Shown here piece by piece: positions 50,455-61,207 of a stretch of 64,000 nucleotides of DNA. The position numbers were made by a program, and so were the translations under genes. The first letter of the stretch is position 1; each line of letters begins with the position of its first letter. This stretch comes from Phylloscopus collybita (lineage: Eukaryota; Chordata; Aves; Passeriformes; Phylloscopidae). The notes beneath the pieces are model-generated. The model worked only from the letters and a program-made list of their open reading frames with translations. It was not told the DNA's origin and searched no databases. The stretch spans positions 186,001-250,000 of the forward strand of contig JAJNNQ010000056.1 of NCBI GenBank assembly GCA_027886175.1, read 5' to 3'.

Positions 50455-52229
50455 GAAAGGTGACCCTGAAGCAGGAGATTTCCTTGGCTTCAGCAAAGCC
50501 TGAGATTTGCTTTAGGGGAGGAGAGACAAGTTTGTCCTCAATCCACAGCTGCAGAAAGTAACTGGGTTCTAAACATACCCAAAACTGAGATTTAAACACA
50601 TACAAGTTTAAATGTGTGGGTCCAAAGTGATCATAGAACTTTATTTTTATAGAGGAGAAGAAATGAGAGAAATAGAGAAGTAGGAAAACTGCCCAGAGTA
50701 TCTGTGAGAAACACAGGGAAGGGGTTACCACCACCATGGGTCCAGAGCTGGCTTTTAGAGTGCAATGGGGGAGATCTGTGTAAAGTGGAATGAGTCTTTC
50801 TCTGGTCATTCTGATAGTAGTCAAGCGAGCCAGAGAGGGAACAGGGCTGTGGCAGCAGCACCAGAGGTGTTGGGGGGTGGTGGTATCTGAGGGAGCATGA
50901 GCAGTCTTGCAGGAATAGCCAGGATAGCAAAGGACAACACAGCACAGCAACGATTCTGGCACTGTGCAGATTTTTGCAGTGCTGCCATGTGTGGCTGGTT
51001 GGGCACTTGCTTATAGAAAGTTTTGAAAATGGCAGTCTTCACATTCACTTCATGAAGTTCATTGGCCGGCTCACCCGATTCATGGAAAAGTTTACTGCTT
51101 GCTCTCAGCATATCAAAAGTTTGCAGTTTGCTCGCCTGATGTACCAAGTCTGCTGTTATCTCAATGTCTTAACAGTTCACTGCTCTCTTGCCTGCTGTAC
51201 CCAAAGCCTGGTGTTAGCAAGCTTAGTGGACCAACCCTAAACCCTAGTAATAACTTTCAACAAGGTGCCTCTTTTTCTAAAATGAAACAGTTCCTGAAGT
51301 TTTGGTTAGAGACAAATTTAATCTTCAAAGAGGCAATGGGGAAACATTCTCTACTTTTTGCTCGTTGTCTGTAGAGCCATAGCTGGAAACCTTTCAGTTT
51401 AGATTCAAACTGAAGGAGTGGTTGAAGGCCACAGTATGTAGAACTGAGAAGCAAAGTGCATAGCACTGGTCTTCTCTAGGACCAGCAGTGTCAGCTGAGA
51501 ATGTCCTTGCTCAAAGTTTAGCTTGCACCCGGTAAACTGCATAACGTATGATGGAAATGTGCACCTTCCCTCAAGCTCTAGGTACCAGCATAGCCTGCCA
51601 CTCTAACAAATCCCAAAAAACTGAAAGCATTCAGCAGCTGCTTCCTTGCAACAAGTCGCACAGCCAAAGGCCAGGCCTGGCTTTCACCTTCCCCTTGCAG
51701 CCTACAAATGGTGGGAGACGTACAGGTGACTGTGGGAGCTCAGGACTTCTGTACAACCAGCCAATATGATTTGGCAGAAGCCATTTACTGTTTACATTAA
51801 GCTATATTTATACATTCTAAGACTACTTGTTCATGTGATCAGACATTTTTTGATTGGAGACTCCATCTTGTCCACGCATTCATCATGCACCCTTCAGGAA
51901 ATATGATTGGTTACAGTCCATCACTTTATGGGCCTCCTTTATCTAGTTCTTTTATTTTAGCACTGTTTATGTCTTAGTAACCTTGACAAATTCCTGAGGG
52001 TTCTGATAAGAATAACTACTGGTGGTTTGGCTAAGGCACATTATGGCCTAAGATGTTCAAATACATTGCTACAGGTGACTCTCCCTTTCCTTCTCAGCTA
52101 CCTGAAAAAGCACAGCATTTCAGTGTTGCAGAATCCTGAGCAAAACTGAACAGCAGTTCCACTTCAAGCAGCTCAATGTGCCAGGACAGAAAGCTTTAGC
52201 TGACCTGCCTCCTTGCCTTTTCCTTGCAG
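50455..52229. other. Unique DNA, possible intron or flank
   Basis: No repeat unit or known family recognised. Plus-strand frames at 50974-51240 and 51099-51374 look partly coding in composition but overlap in different frames and have no domain I recognise. The segment ends in CCTTGCCTTTTCCTTGCAG, a good splice-acceptor sequence, so part may be intron of the exon-like segment that follows. Confidence 0.35.
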
Positions 52230-52558
52230 CCTTTCATTTTCAGAGCACACACTGAAGCCATGCACTTTGTTTCTCAGCTAAGTGTGGTGTCATACCGGCT
52301 GAGTCCATCTCCTTGCACAGACAAATGGCTTCAGTCAAAACATGCCGATGCCACACGCTTTCCTGCTCAGCTATTTACACCATCACATTCTGTGTCCCAC
52401 TTGCAATCTGAATCTAAACTGAGAAGTTTCTGGCTACATCTCATACACACAGATACGCCAGGAGGAAAAGGTTGCCTGGACCTTGATCCTTACATTCGAA
52501 AATGTCCTTTTGCTCCACAATTGAATGATAACTTGCCTCAATTTACAAACTGTAAACT
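52230..52558 (+). pseudogene. Exon-like open segment, gene unrecognised
   Basis: Immediately after a pyrimidine-rich acceptor (TTTTCCTTGCAG, ending 52229), one frame is open for about 110 codons, starting PFIFRAHTEAMHFVSQLSVV and ending near LNDNLPQFTN. Amino-acid composition is ordinary and not repeat-like, unlike other frames in the window. The right edge runs into a CA microsatellite; a CAG/GTACAC donor-like motif lies there by chance or design. I cannot name the protein. It may be a true exon captured with its intron, or a gene remnant cut off by minisatellite growth. Confidence 0.4.
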
Positions 52559-52559
52559 T

Positions 52560-52636
52560 CACACACACACTCACAGGTACACACACACACACGCACACGC
52601 ACGCACACACACATGCGCGCACACACACACACACAC
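52560..52636 (+). repeat. CA/CG dinucleotide microsatellite
   Basis: ACACAC runs interrupted by CACAGGTAC, CGCACG and ATGCGCGC. It gives alternating His-Thr frames on the plus strand and Val-Cys frames on the minus strand. Confidence 0.95.
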
Positions 52637-52675
52637 TGGAACTCAACCTTGACTTCTCTACCACTTTTGACTAGG

Positions 52676-55600
52676 TCTGCTGTGGTGTCACGCAGAGTTG
52701 GAAGATGGTGCTGCCACCACTGTGGTGTGACAGAGAGGTGGAAACTGGTGCTGCCAGCACTGTGGCGTAACAAAGAGGGGAATTCTGGTGCTCGAACTAC
52801 TGTGGTGTCACTAACAGGTGAAAGCGAGTGCTGTCACCACTGTGGTGTCACAGAGTGGTATAAGCTGGTGCTGCCAGCACTGTAGAGTGACAGAGAGGGG
52901 AACACTGGTGCTGCCAGCACTGTGGTGTTCAGAGGAGGTGGATGCTGATTCTGCAGGCACTGTAGTGTTACAAAGGGGTGGAAGCTGCAGCTGCTACGGC
53001 TGTGTTTTCACAGAGACATAGAAACTGGTGCTACCAGCACTGTGGTGTCAGAGAGAGGTGGAAGTCTGTGTTGCCACTGCTGTGGTGTCACAGAAAGGTG
53101 GAAGTTGCTGCTGCCAGCTCTGTGGTGTCACAAAGAGAGGAATGCTGGTGCTGCCAGAGCTGTGGTGTCACAGAGAGGTGAAAGCTGGTGCTGCCTGCAC
53201 GGTAGTGTCACAGAGAGGAAGAAACTCTTGCGGCCATCTCGGTGGCATAACAAAAAAGGCAATTTTTTACCCTAACTATTGTGGTGTAACAGAGAGGTGG
53301 AAGCTGGAGCTGCAGAACTGTTGTGTCACGTCGGGTTGGAATCTGCTTCTGCACCTGCTGTGGTGTCACAGAGAGGTGGAAGTGTGTGCTGCCAATGCTG
53401 TGCTGTCACAGAGAAGTGGGAGTGGGTGTTTCCACTGCTGTGGTGTCACAAAGTGGTGGAAACTGGTTCTGCAGGAACTGTGGTGTCCCAGAGACATTGT
53501 AACTGGTGCTGCCAGAGCTGTGGTGTCGCAGAGTGGTGGAAGCTGAAGCTACCAACACCGTGGTGTCCCAGAGAGGTGAAATCTGGTGCTGCCAACACTG
53601 TGTTGTCACAGCGAGGTGGCAGCTGGTCCATGCCGCACTGTGGTTTCACAGAGATGTGGAAGCTGCTGCTGCAACTGCTATAGTGTCACAGAGAGCTGGA
53701 AGCTACAGGTGCCGTCACTGTGGTTTCACAGAATGTTGGAAGCAGGTGCTGGCAACACTGCGGTGTCACCGAGTTATGGAAGCTTGTTTTACCAGCCGTG
53801 TGGTGTCACAGAGAGGTGGAATCTGGCGCTGTCAACACTGAGTTGTCACAGCGAGGTGGCAGCTAGTGCAGGCAGCACTGTGGTGTCATAGAGAGGTGGA
53901 AGCTGGTGCTAAAAATGCTGTGGTGGGACAGAGAGGTAGAAGCTGGTGGTGCCAGCACTGTGGTGTCACAGAATGTTGGAAGCAGGTGCTGGCAACACTG
54001 CTGTGTCACCGAGTCATGGAAGCTAGTTTTATCAGTGCTGTGGTGTCACAGAGAGGTGGAAGCTGGTGGTGCCAGAACTGTGGTGTCACAGAGAGGTGGA
54101 ATCTGGTGCTGCCAACACTGAGTTGTCACAGCGAGGTGAGATCTGGTGCAGGCAGCACTGTGGCGTCATAGAGAGGTGGAAGCTGGTGCTAAAAATTCTG
54201 TGGTGGGACAGAGAGGTAGAAGCTGGTGGTGCAAGCACTGTGGTGTCATAGAGAGGTGGAAGCTGGTGCTTCAACTGGTGTATTTTCACAGAGAGGTAGA
54301 ATCTGGTGCTACCAGGACTGTGGTGTCACGGAGAGGTGGAATCTGGTGCTGCCAGGACTGTGGTGTCACGGAGAGGTGGAATCTGTGCTGCCAGCACTGA
54401 GTTTTCACAGCGAGTTGTCAGCTGATGCAGGCATCGCTGTGGTGTCACAGAGAGGTGGAAGCTGCTGCTGCAACTGCTATAGTGTCACAGACAGCTGGAA
54501 GGTGCTGTTGTCATCACTGTGGTTTCACACAAGGTTGAAAGGGTGTGCTGGCAGCACTGCGGTATCACCGAGTGATGGAAGGTGGTTTTACCAGCGCTGT
54601 GGTGTCACAGAGGTGGAATCTGGCGCTGCCAACACTGTGTTGTCACAGCGAGGTGGCAGCTGTTGCAGGCAGCACTGTCGTGTCATAGAGAGGTGGAAGC
54701 AGGTGCTACAAATGCTGTGGTGTGACAGGGAGGTGGAAGCTGGTGGTGCCAGCACTGTGGTGTCACAGAGAGGTAGAAGCTGGTGCTTACACTGCTGTGT
54801 TTTCACAGAGAGGTAGAAGCAGGTGCTGCCAGCACTGTGGTGTCCCAGAAAGGTGGAAGTTGCTGCTGCCAGCTCTGTGGTGTCACAAAGAGAGGAATGC
54901 TGCTGCTGCCACTGCTCTTGTGTCGCAGAGAGGTGGAAGCTGGTGCTGCCAGCACTGTGGCAACACTAAAAGGGTAATGGTGGTTCTCCAGCGACTGTGC
55001 TGTCACAGAGGTGGAAGCTGCTGCTGCAACTGCTATAGTGTCACAGATAGCTGGAAGCTGGTGTTGCCATCACTGTGGTGTCACAGAATGTTGGAAGCTG
55101 GTGCAGGCAGCACTGTGGTGTCACAGAAAGGTGGAAGCTGGTGCTTCAAATTCTGTGGTGTGACAGGGAGGTTGAAGCTGGTGGAGCCAGCCCTGTGGTG
55201 TCACAGAGAGGTGGAAGTAGCTGCTGCCAGCCCTGTGGTGTCACAAAGAGAGGAATGCTGGTGCTGCCAGACCTGTGATGTCACAGAGAGGTGGAAGCTG
55301 GAGCTACCAGCACTGTGATGTCACGGAGAGGTGGAAGTCTGTGCTGCCACTGCTGTGGTGTCACAGAGAGGTGGAAGCTGGTTCTGCCAGCACTGTGGTG
55401 TCACAGAAAGGTGGAACTTGCTGCTGCCAGCTCTGTGGTGTCACAAAGAGAAGAATGCTGGTGCTGCCACTGCTCTTGTGTCGCAGAGAGGTGGAAGCTG
55501 GTGCTGCCAGCACTGTGGCAACACAAAAAGTGTAACGGTGGTTCTCCAGCTACTGTGTTGTCACAGAGAGGTGGCAGCTGCTGCTGCAACTGCTATCGTG

Positions 55601-57115
55601 TCAGAGACAGCTGGAAGCTGCTGTTGCCGTTACTGTGGTGTCACAGAATGTTGGAACCAGGTGCTGGCAGCACTGCGGTGTCACCGAATGATGGAAGCTG
55701 GTTTTACCAGCGCTGTGGTGTCACAGAGAGGTGGAAGCTGCTGCTGCCAATCCTGAGTAGTCACAGCGAGGTGGCAGCTGGTGCAGGCAGCACTGTGGTG
55801 ACATAAAGAGGTGGAAACTGGTGCTACAAATGCTGTGGTGTAACTGGGAGTTGGAAGCTGGTGGTGCCAGCACTGTGGTGCCACAGAAATGTGGAAGTTG
55901 CTGCTGCCAGCTCTGTGGTGTCACAAAGAGAGGAACGCTGCTGCTGCCAGAGCTGTGGCATCACAGAGAGGTGGAAGCTGCTGCTGCCTGCACTGTGGTG
56001 TCAGATGGGGTGGAAGCTGGTTCTTCCAGTACTGTGGTGTCACAGAGAGGGAGAAGCTGTTGCTGCCAGCTCTGTGGCATCACAAAAGAGACAATTGTGG
56101 TACCCTAATTACTGCAGTGTAACAGAGAGGTGGAAGTTGGAGCTGCCAGCACTGCTGTGTCACGTAGGGTTGGAAGCTGCTTCTGCACCTGCTGTGGTGT
56201 CACAGAGAGATGGAAGTGTGTGCTGTCAAGGCTGTGGTGTCACAGAGAGGTGGGGGCGGGTGTTTCCACTGCTGTGGTGTTGCAAAGTGGTGCAAACTGG
56301 TTCTGCAGTTACTGTGGTGCCCCAGAGACTTTGTAGCTGGTGCTACAAGCACTGTGGTGTCGCAGAGTGGTGGAATCTGGTGCTGCCAAGACTGTGTTGT
56401 CACAGCGAGGTGGCACCTGGTGCAGGCAGCACTGTGGTGTCATAGAGAGGTGGAAGCTGGTGCTGGAACCGCTATCGTGTCACAGACAGCTGGAAGCTGC
56501 TGTTGCCATCACTGTGGGGTCACAGAATGTTGGAAGCAGGATCTGGCCGCACTGCGGTGTCACCGAGTGATGGAAGCTGGTTTTACCAATGCTGTAGTGT
56601 CACAGAGAGGTGGAAGCTGGCGCTGCCAGAACTGTGATGTTACAGAGAGGTGGAAGCTGAAGCTGCCAGCTCTGTGGTATCACAGAGAGGTGGAATGTGC
56701 TGCTGCCTGTATTGTGGTCTCAGATGGGGTGGAAGCTGGTTCTGCCAGCACTGTGGCATCACAGAGAGGTGGAAGCTACTGCTGCGTGCACTGTGGTGTC
56801 AGATGGGGTGGAAGCTGGTTCTGCCAGCACTGTGGTGTCACAGAGCGGGAGAAGCTGTTGCTGCCAGCTCTGTGGCATCACAAAAAAGGCAATTCTAGTA
56901 CCCTAACTACTGCGGTGTAACAGAGAGGTGGAAGTTGGAGCTGCCAGCACTATTCTGTCACATAGGGTTGGAAGCTGCTTCTGCACCTGCTGTGGTGTCA
57001 CAGAGAGGTGGAAGTGTGTGCTGCCACTGCTGTGGTGTCACAGAGAGGTGGAAGCGGGTGTTTCCACTTCTGTGGTGTCACAAAGTGGTGGAAGCTGGTG
57101 CTCCCAACACTGTCT
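52676..57115 (+). repeat. 40-bp minisatellite array 2
   Basis: About 110 units of the same 40-bp family as array 1. Longer multi-unit blocks are shared with array 1: the block at about 55330-55750 matches 43585-44000, including the GGCAACACAAAAAGTG and CTATCGTGTCA units. The GCAATTCTGGTACCC-type block of 44210-44330 recurs near 53260, 56085 and 56890. All three frames stay open for long stretches (up to 236 aa at 56210-56920). It ends at the 500-bp repeat exactly as array 1 does. Confidence 0.95.
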
Positions 57116-57654
57116 TGACACTGAGGATTCACCTAATGGCTATACTAAGTGTAGGACGTTTCAGGCAGTCTCCTCTCGCCGTGTGCGTGCTTTTGCTTTG
57201 TGTTTGCATGCTGCAGAGAAGCACTCCTGCTTGCTATTGTTTCCAGCAAGCCCCGACGCAGGTGCAATGATACTTCTGCATTTGCAGGCACAAAATCACT
57301 TTCTATTTGAGTTGGACTTCCCCCTGCGTTCAGCATCCCAAGCAGAAGCTCTGCTGTCTCTCTGCGGCTTGTGCACAGCAGAGCTGTCCAGAACGAGAAG
57401 CTGCCTTTTTGCCGAGAGAGCAGCGTTTTGCAGCAGGAAAGCAGGCATCCTTGGGCCAGCCGCAGGGTGTGCAGAGAAGCGAAAGGAAAGCCGGGAAGAA
57501 CGTGGAAGGCAAGAAAATATCGCGGAGAGCAGGTGTTTGCAAGGACATTGAGGCAGAAGACGGCAAAGCTGTTTTCTTCAGTGGGAGCTTCGGGTCGACT
57601 CAAAGAAAGTCCCCCAGCACAGTGCAGAGTCCCCGTGGCTAGTTCCTCACTAAT
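57116..57654 (+). repeat. GC-rich 500-bp repeat, copy D
   Basis: Joined to the minisatellite with the same TTCACCTAATGGCTATAC-like leader as copy C, and closest to copy C in sequence (CATCCT...GGCAAGAAAATATCGCGGAG-type stretch near 57510). It is complete to the CACAGTGCAGAGTCCC block that copies A and B also have. Confidence 0.85.
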
Positions 57655-57920
57655 CATGTCTGGGTTTCACCTGACAGCTATACTGAGTGCAGGACGTGTC
57701 AGGCAGTCTCCTCTCGCCTTGTGCGTGCTTCTGCTTTGTGTTTCCATGCTGCAGAGAAGCACTCCGGCTTGCTTCTGCTTCAGGCAAGACAACACGCTTG
57801 TGCACTAATACTCTTGCCTTTGCCAGCACAAAATCACTTGCTAGTTGAGTTGGAGTCGCCCCAGCATTCAGCAGCGTAAGCAGAAGCTCAGCTGTGTCTC
57901 TGCGGCTTCTGCACAGCACA
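57655..57920 (+). repeat. GC-rich 500-bp repeat, copy E (truncated)
   Basis: Starts with the leader GGGTTTCACCTGACAGC, keeps the CAGGCAGTCTCCTCTCGCC block, and breaks at CTTCTGCACAGCACA (57920), where 191-type satellite begins mid-monomer. Confidence 0.85.
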
Positions 57921-58985
57921 AGAAAATTCCCATTGCCAGGAAGACAGCACTAGACACAAACGGTGGCCCTTTTACATGAGAAACCAAAGTCTCCAGCCCA
58001 CGTTCTTGAGATCAGGTTATAAGAGGCCTTTGGCACTACAAGAGCAGACAAAATACCAACTGGTGGTAGATTTCATCTGGGAGATATCCTCATTTTTATG
58101 GAATTTTAAAAGGCAATATTATAGTGGCAGGCAAAAAACACTGGACATGAACGGTGGCCCTTTTCCATGGGAAACCAATGTCTCCACCTCACGTTCCTGA
58201 TGTCAGTTTGTAGGAGGCCTTTGGAACTACAAGGGCAGACAAACTTCCAACTGGTGGTAGATTCCACCTGGGAGATATCCTCATTTGTATGGAATTTTAG
58301 CAGGCATAAGCCCAGTGGCAGGCAGACAGCATTAGACACTAACAGTGGCCCTATCCTATGGAAAACCAAAGTCTCCACCTCACATTCCACACGTCAGTTT
58401 GTAGGAGACCTTTGGCACTACAAGGGCAGAGAAACTTCCATCTGGTGGTAGGTTGCACCTGGGAGATATCCTCAGTTGTATGGAATTTCAGCACTCATAA
58501 GCCAGTGGCAGGAAGACAGCATTAGACACGAACAGTGGACCTTTTCCATGGGAAAACAAAGTCTCCACCCCAGGTTCCTGATGTCAGTTTGTAGGAGGCC
58601 TTTGGAACTACAAGGGCAGACATACTTCCATCTGGTGGTAAATTGCATCTGTGAGATATCCCCATTTTTATGGAATTTTAGCAGGCATAAACCCAGTGGT
58701 AGGCAGACAGCATTAGGCACGAACGTTGGCCCATTTCCATGGGAAACCAAAGTCTCTACCCCAGATTCCTGATGTCAGTTTGTAGGAGGCCTTTGGAACT
58801 ACAAGGGCAGACAAACTTTCAACTGTTGGTAGATTCCATCTGGGAGATATCATCATTTGTATGGAATTTTAGTGGAATTTTAATAGGCATTATCCCAGTG
58901 GCAGGCAGACAGCATTAGACACGAACGGTGGCCGTTTTCCATGGGAAACCAAAGTCTCCACTCCAGGTTCCTGATGTCAGTTTAT
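57921..58985 (+). repeat. 191/202-bp tandem satellite, block 5
   Basis: About five and a half monomers in the same orientation as the other blocks. They lead into the second copy of the unique block with the same last monomer and the same breakpoint as block 2 at 32040. Confidence 0.93.
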
Positions 58986-59379
58986 ACTTGTCTAGGCAAA
59001 TAACAATCTGGCAACCCTCCAGAAGGCTCTCCTGTTTCATGGAGGTATGATAGCTTGCTGAGAGATCCCCGGTCTTGGATTACATTGCTCAATACTGAAT
59101 ACACACAGCAGCAACTCCAGAGGTGAATTCTACCTTTAGTTTCTTGAGGAGACCGAAGTGTTTTATTAAGCGTGCTTTTGGGATGCTTTGAGGTATGGGT
59201 AAGGCAAATTTCAGTTTTGCTCCTCCTAAGACTAAGACATACCAACACTCCCCAGCATTGTGTCTTTCATAGCATATAACTCTTCACAAAAATTGCTGTC
59301 TGGATGAGGAGATATTTTGAATACTTTCATAAATATCGAAATAATGTCCATCTGTTTGCTACATTTAACAGTGTCTTAC

Positions 59380-59539
59380 ATCAAAATACTCCAGCAACTC
59401 ATGAAAGATTTCAGACCTCATGAAAGAGCCCTCAGGTGACCAAGATTCCAAAAGACTCAGGCAATTGCTGGAATAAAATACTGAAGTGAAACCTCCTCAT
59501 GGAGCAAGATGAAGTGGACAATTCTTTTACGTACAATAT
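59380..59539 (-). pseudogene. Candidate decayed exon, copy 2
   Basis: Counterpart of 32434-32593 with the same acceptor-like TTTACAG and donor-like GTAAGA on the minus strand and two point differences (GAGCTC/GAGCCC; TTGTTGG/TTGCTGG on the plus strand). Confidence 0.3.
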
Positions 59540-59787
59540 CTGTAAAGAGAGACAAAAAATTAAAACAAAAATCCACCTTAAAGCAGGAAAAATATTTTAA
59601 AATTACATCTTTGAAAGATGCCACCATAAGAACAATGCTTCCGCCACTTCTGATAGAAAGGTAACTAGACAATTTAAATCTTTGAGGGTCTGTGAAGCAT
59701 TAATAGCTTATGAAAGATGACACCAAAAAGTAAATATGTACTGTGAAAGAAATAGAAAGCCCCAGGTTATGCACTCCCAAGTTGTAC

Positions 59788-60440
59788 TGTTATACTGTTT
59801 TGCTGTAAAATTAAAGTTGCACTGTTACTTACCTGTTTTAAACTGTTCATGTTGAATCTGTACCCCTGAATTTCTGCTTGTTATGTTCCAAGTTTTGTAC
59901 CCTTTCTCCCTGAATTCTGGGTTTTCCCCTCTCCGTCGAGTAAAGCCCGCTGCCACTTCCTGCTACCCCCCTGCTGCTTCCTGCCTGCCTGCCGTCGAGC
60001 TGGAGACACCACCCAGTATGGAAATCAGGAAACTCCCAAGGTGCCTGCCTGCAGCCGGAGATCCAGCCGACGCCAGAAAAACCCCTAAAACCCAGCGGGC
60101 TGACACAGAAACTGGACCTAAGAAGGACAAAGCTGTGCGAGGCACACGTCCAGCTACCTGCAGGTAGCAGGTATTTTTTGTTACCTTCTCGCCATAACCT
60201 GAAAGGAACTGGAGAGAGGTGACGCCCCTGGACCACACGAGCCAAAGTGATTCTATGGAAACGCCCGTGAGGAAGGAGTCCCGACTCTGCAGCGTCCGCA
60301 GCAGATTCGACTGCACCTCCTCCTCCGTGGTGTTCACTGGGAGCAGCGGCGGCGTGCGCAGCCCCTCGAGCCCCCTACCCAGAGCTGATTTCTAATAAAG
60401 GCCTTTTCAAAGGAGCTGGTCTCCTGGTCAATTTATAACA
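59788..60440 (+). mobile_element. LTR-like element, 653 bp, copy 2
   Basis: Counterpart of 32842-33494 with the same TGTTATA...TATAACA ends and AATAAA at 60394-60399. It was duplicated with the surrounding DNA and was not inserted separately. Confidence 0.5.
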
Positions 60441-61207
60441 GTTCTGGTTCCTTGCAGTCCTTCAAAACTACAGCATTTGCAGGAACAGTTTTCTAGTGGT
60501 ACTCTTTTTTGATCTGTCAGGACTGTCTGGTCTTCTTTTGTCACACTGCATGTTCCCCAGAGCAGCTTAATTGCCTCTGTCACATTTAATTTTGAAATAG
60601 TCTTGGGATGCTGCTCACATGTCTCGATGCTCTCTTTCAATACAGTCATTAGGAAGAAAATGAAAAGAAATAACCTTGGGTCTGCATAGTGACAGATACA
60701 GACAGTTTCTGGAGAGATTATTCTCTGCTTATATTGCTCATAGGCCCTGTAAATTTTGTAGAAATAAGCTGATGTTTTTCCTAGAGAAACCAGTGCAGCA
60801 GGGTGTCACAACTTCTTATCTAGGATCCTGCCAACTATGCCAATTTGTCACAAATGTGTGGTTTAGGTTTATAATCAAAGGTATTAGCATAAGTGGGGTT
60901 AAATATACATTTATAAAAGTGTGACATAAAGTTTCGTTCCCTCATGGATGAAATGCACAAAGAAAAATCTTACTAGAATAGTTTTAGAATGATTTACACA
61001 GAGACCAAAGAAAAAAAATAGTACAGAAGACTCCTGCTGAATCACAAAGTTCAGAATATACCCTCTTGTTTTCTAAACTTCTGATAGAGCTTAGGTGCAG
61101 CTAGATCCAGGCTTAGCTTCAGAGTTGGACAATAGTTTATACCTAACAGAATTATCTCCAAATTTTTCATTAAATACTGCCCCATTAGCCTTTTTTTCTT
61201 TTTCCAT
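60441..61207. other. Non-satellite DNA, copy 2, nothing identified
   Basis: Counterpart of 33495-34261. The 73-aa minus-strand frame (60428-60649) is kept; no family is recognised. Confidence 0.4.

Noticed and set aside
42973..57115. A CRISPR-like or zinc-finger-like array in the 40-bp repeats
   Set aside because: There are no unique spacers, units are contiguous, and the Cys residues do not make a C2H2 spacing with His; it is a plain minisatellite in a vertebrate context.
42973..57115. Relation to the 41-bp avian CNM or PO41 microchromosome satellites
   Set aside because: The unit length is close, but the sequence does not show the alternating A and T runs that I associate with those families.
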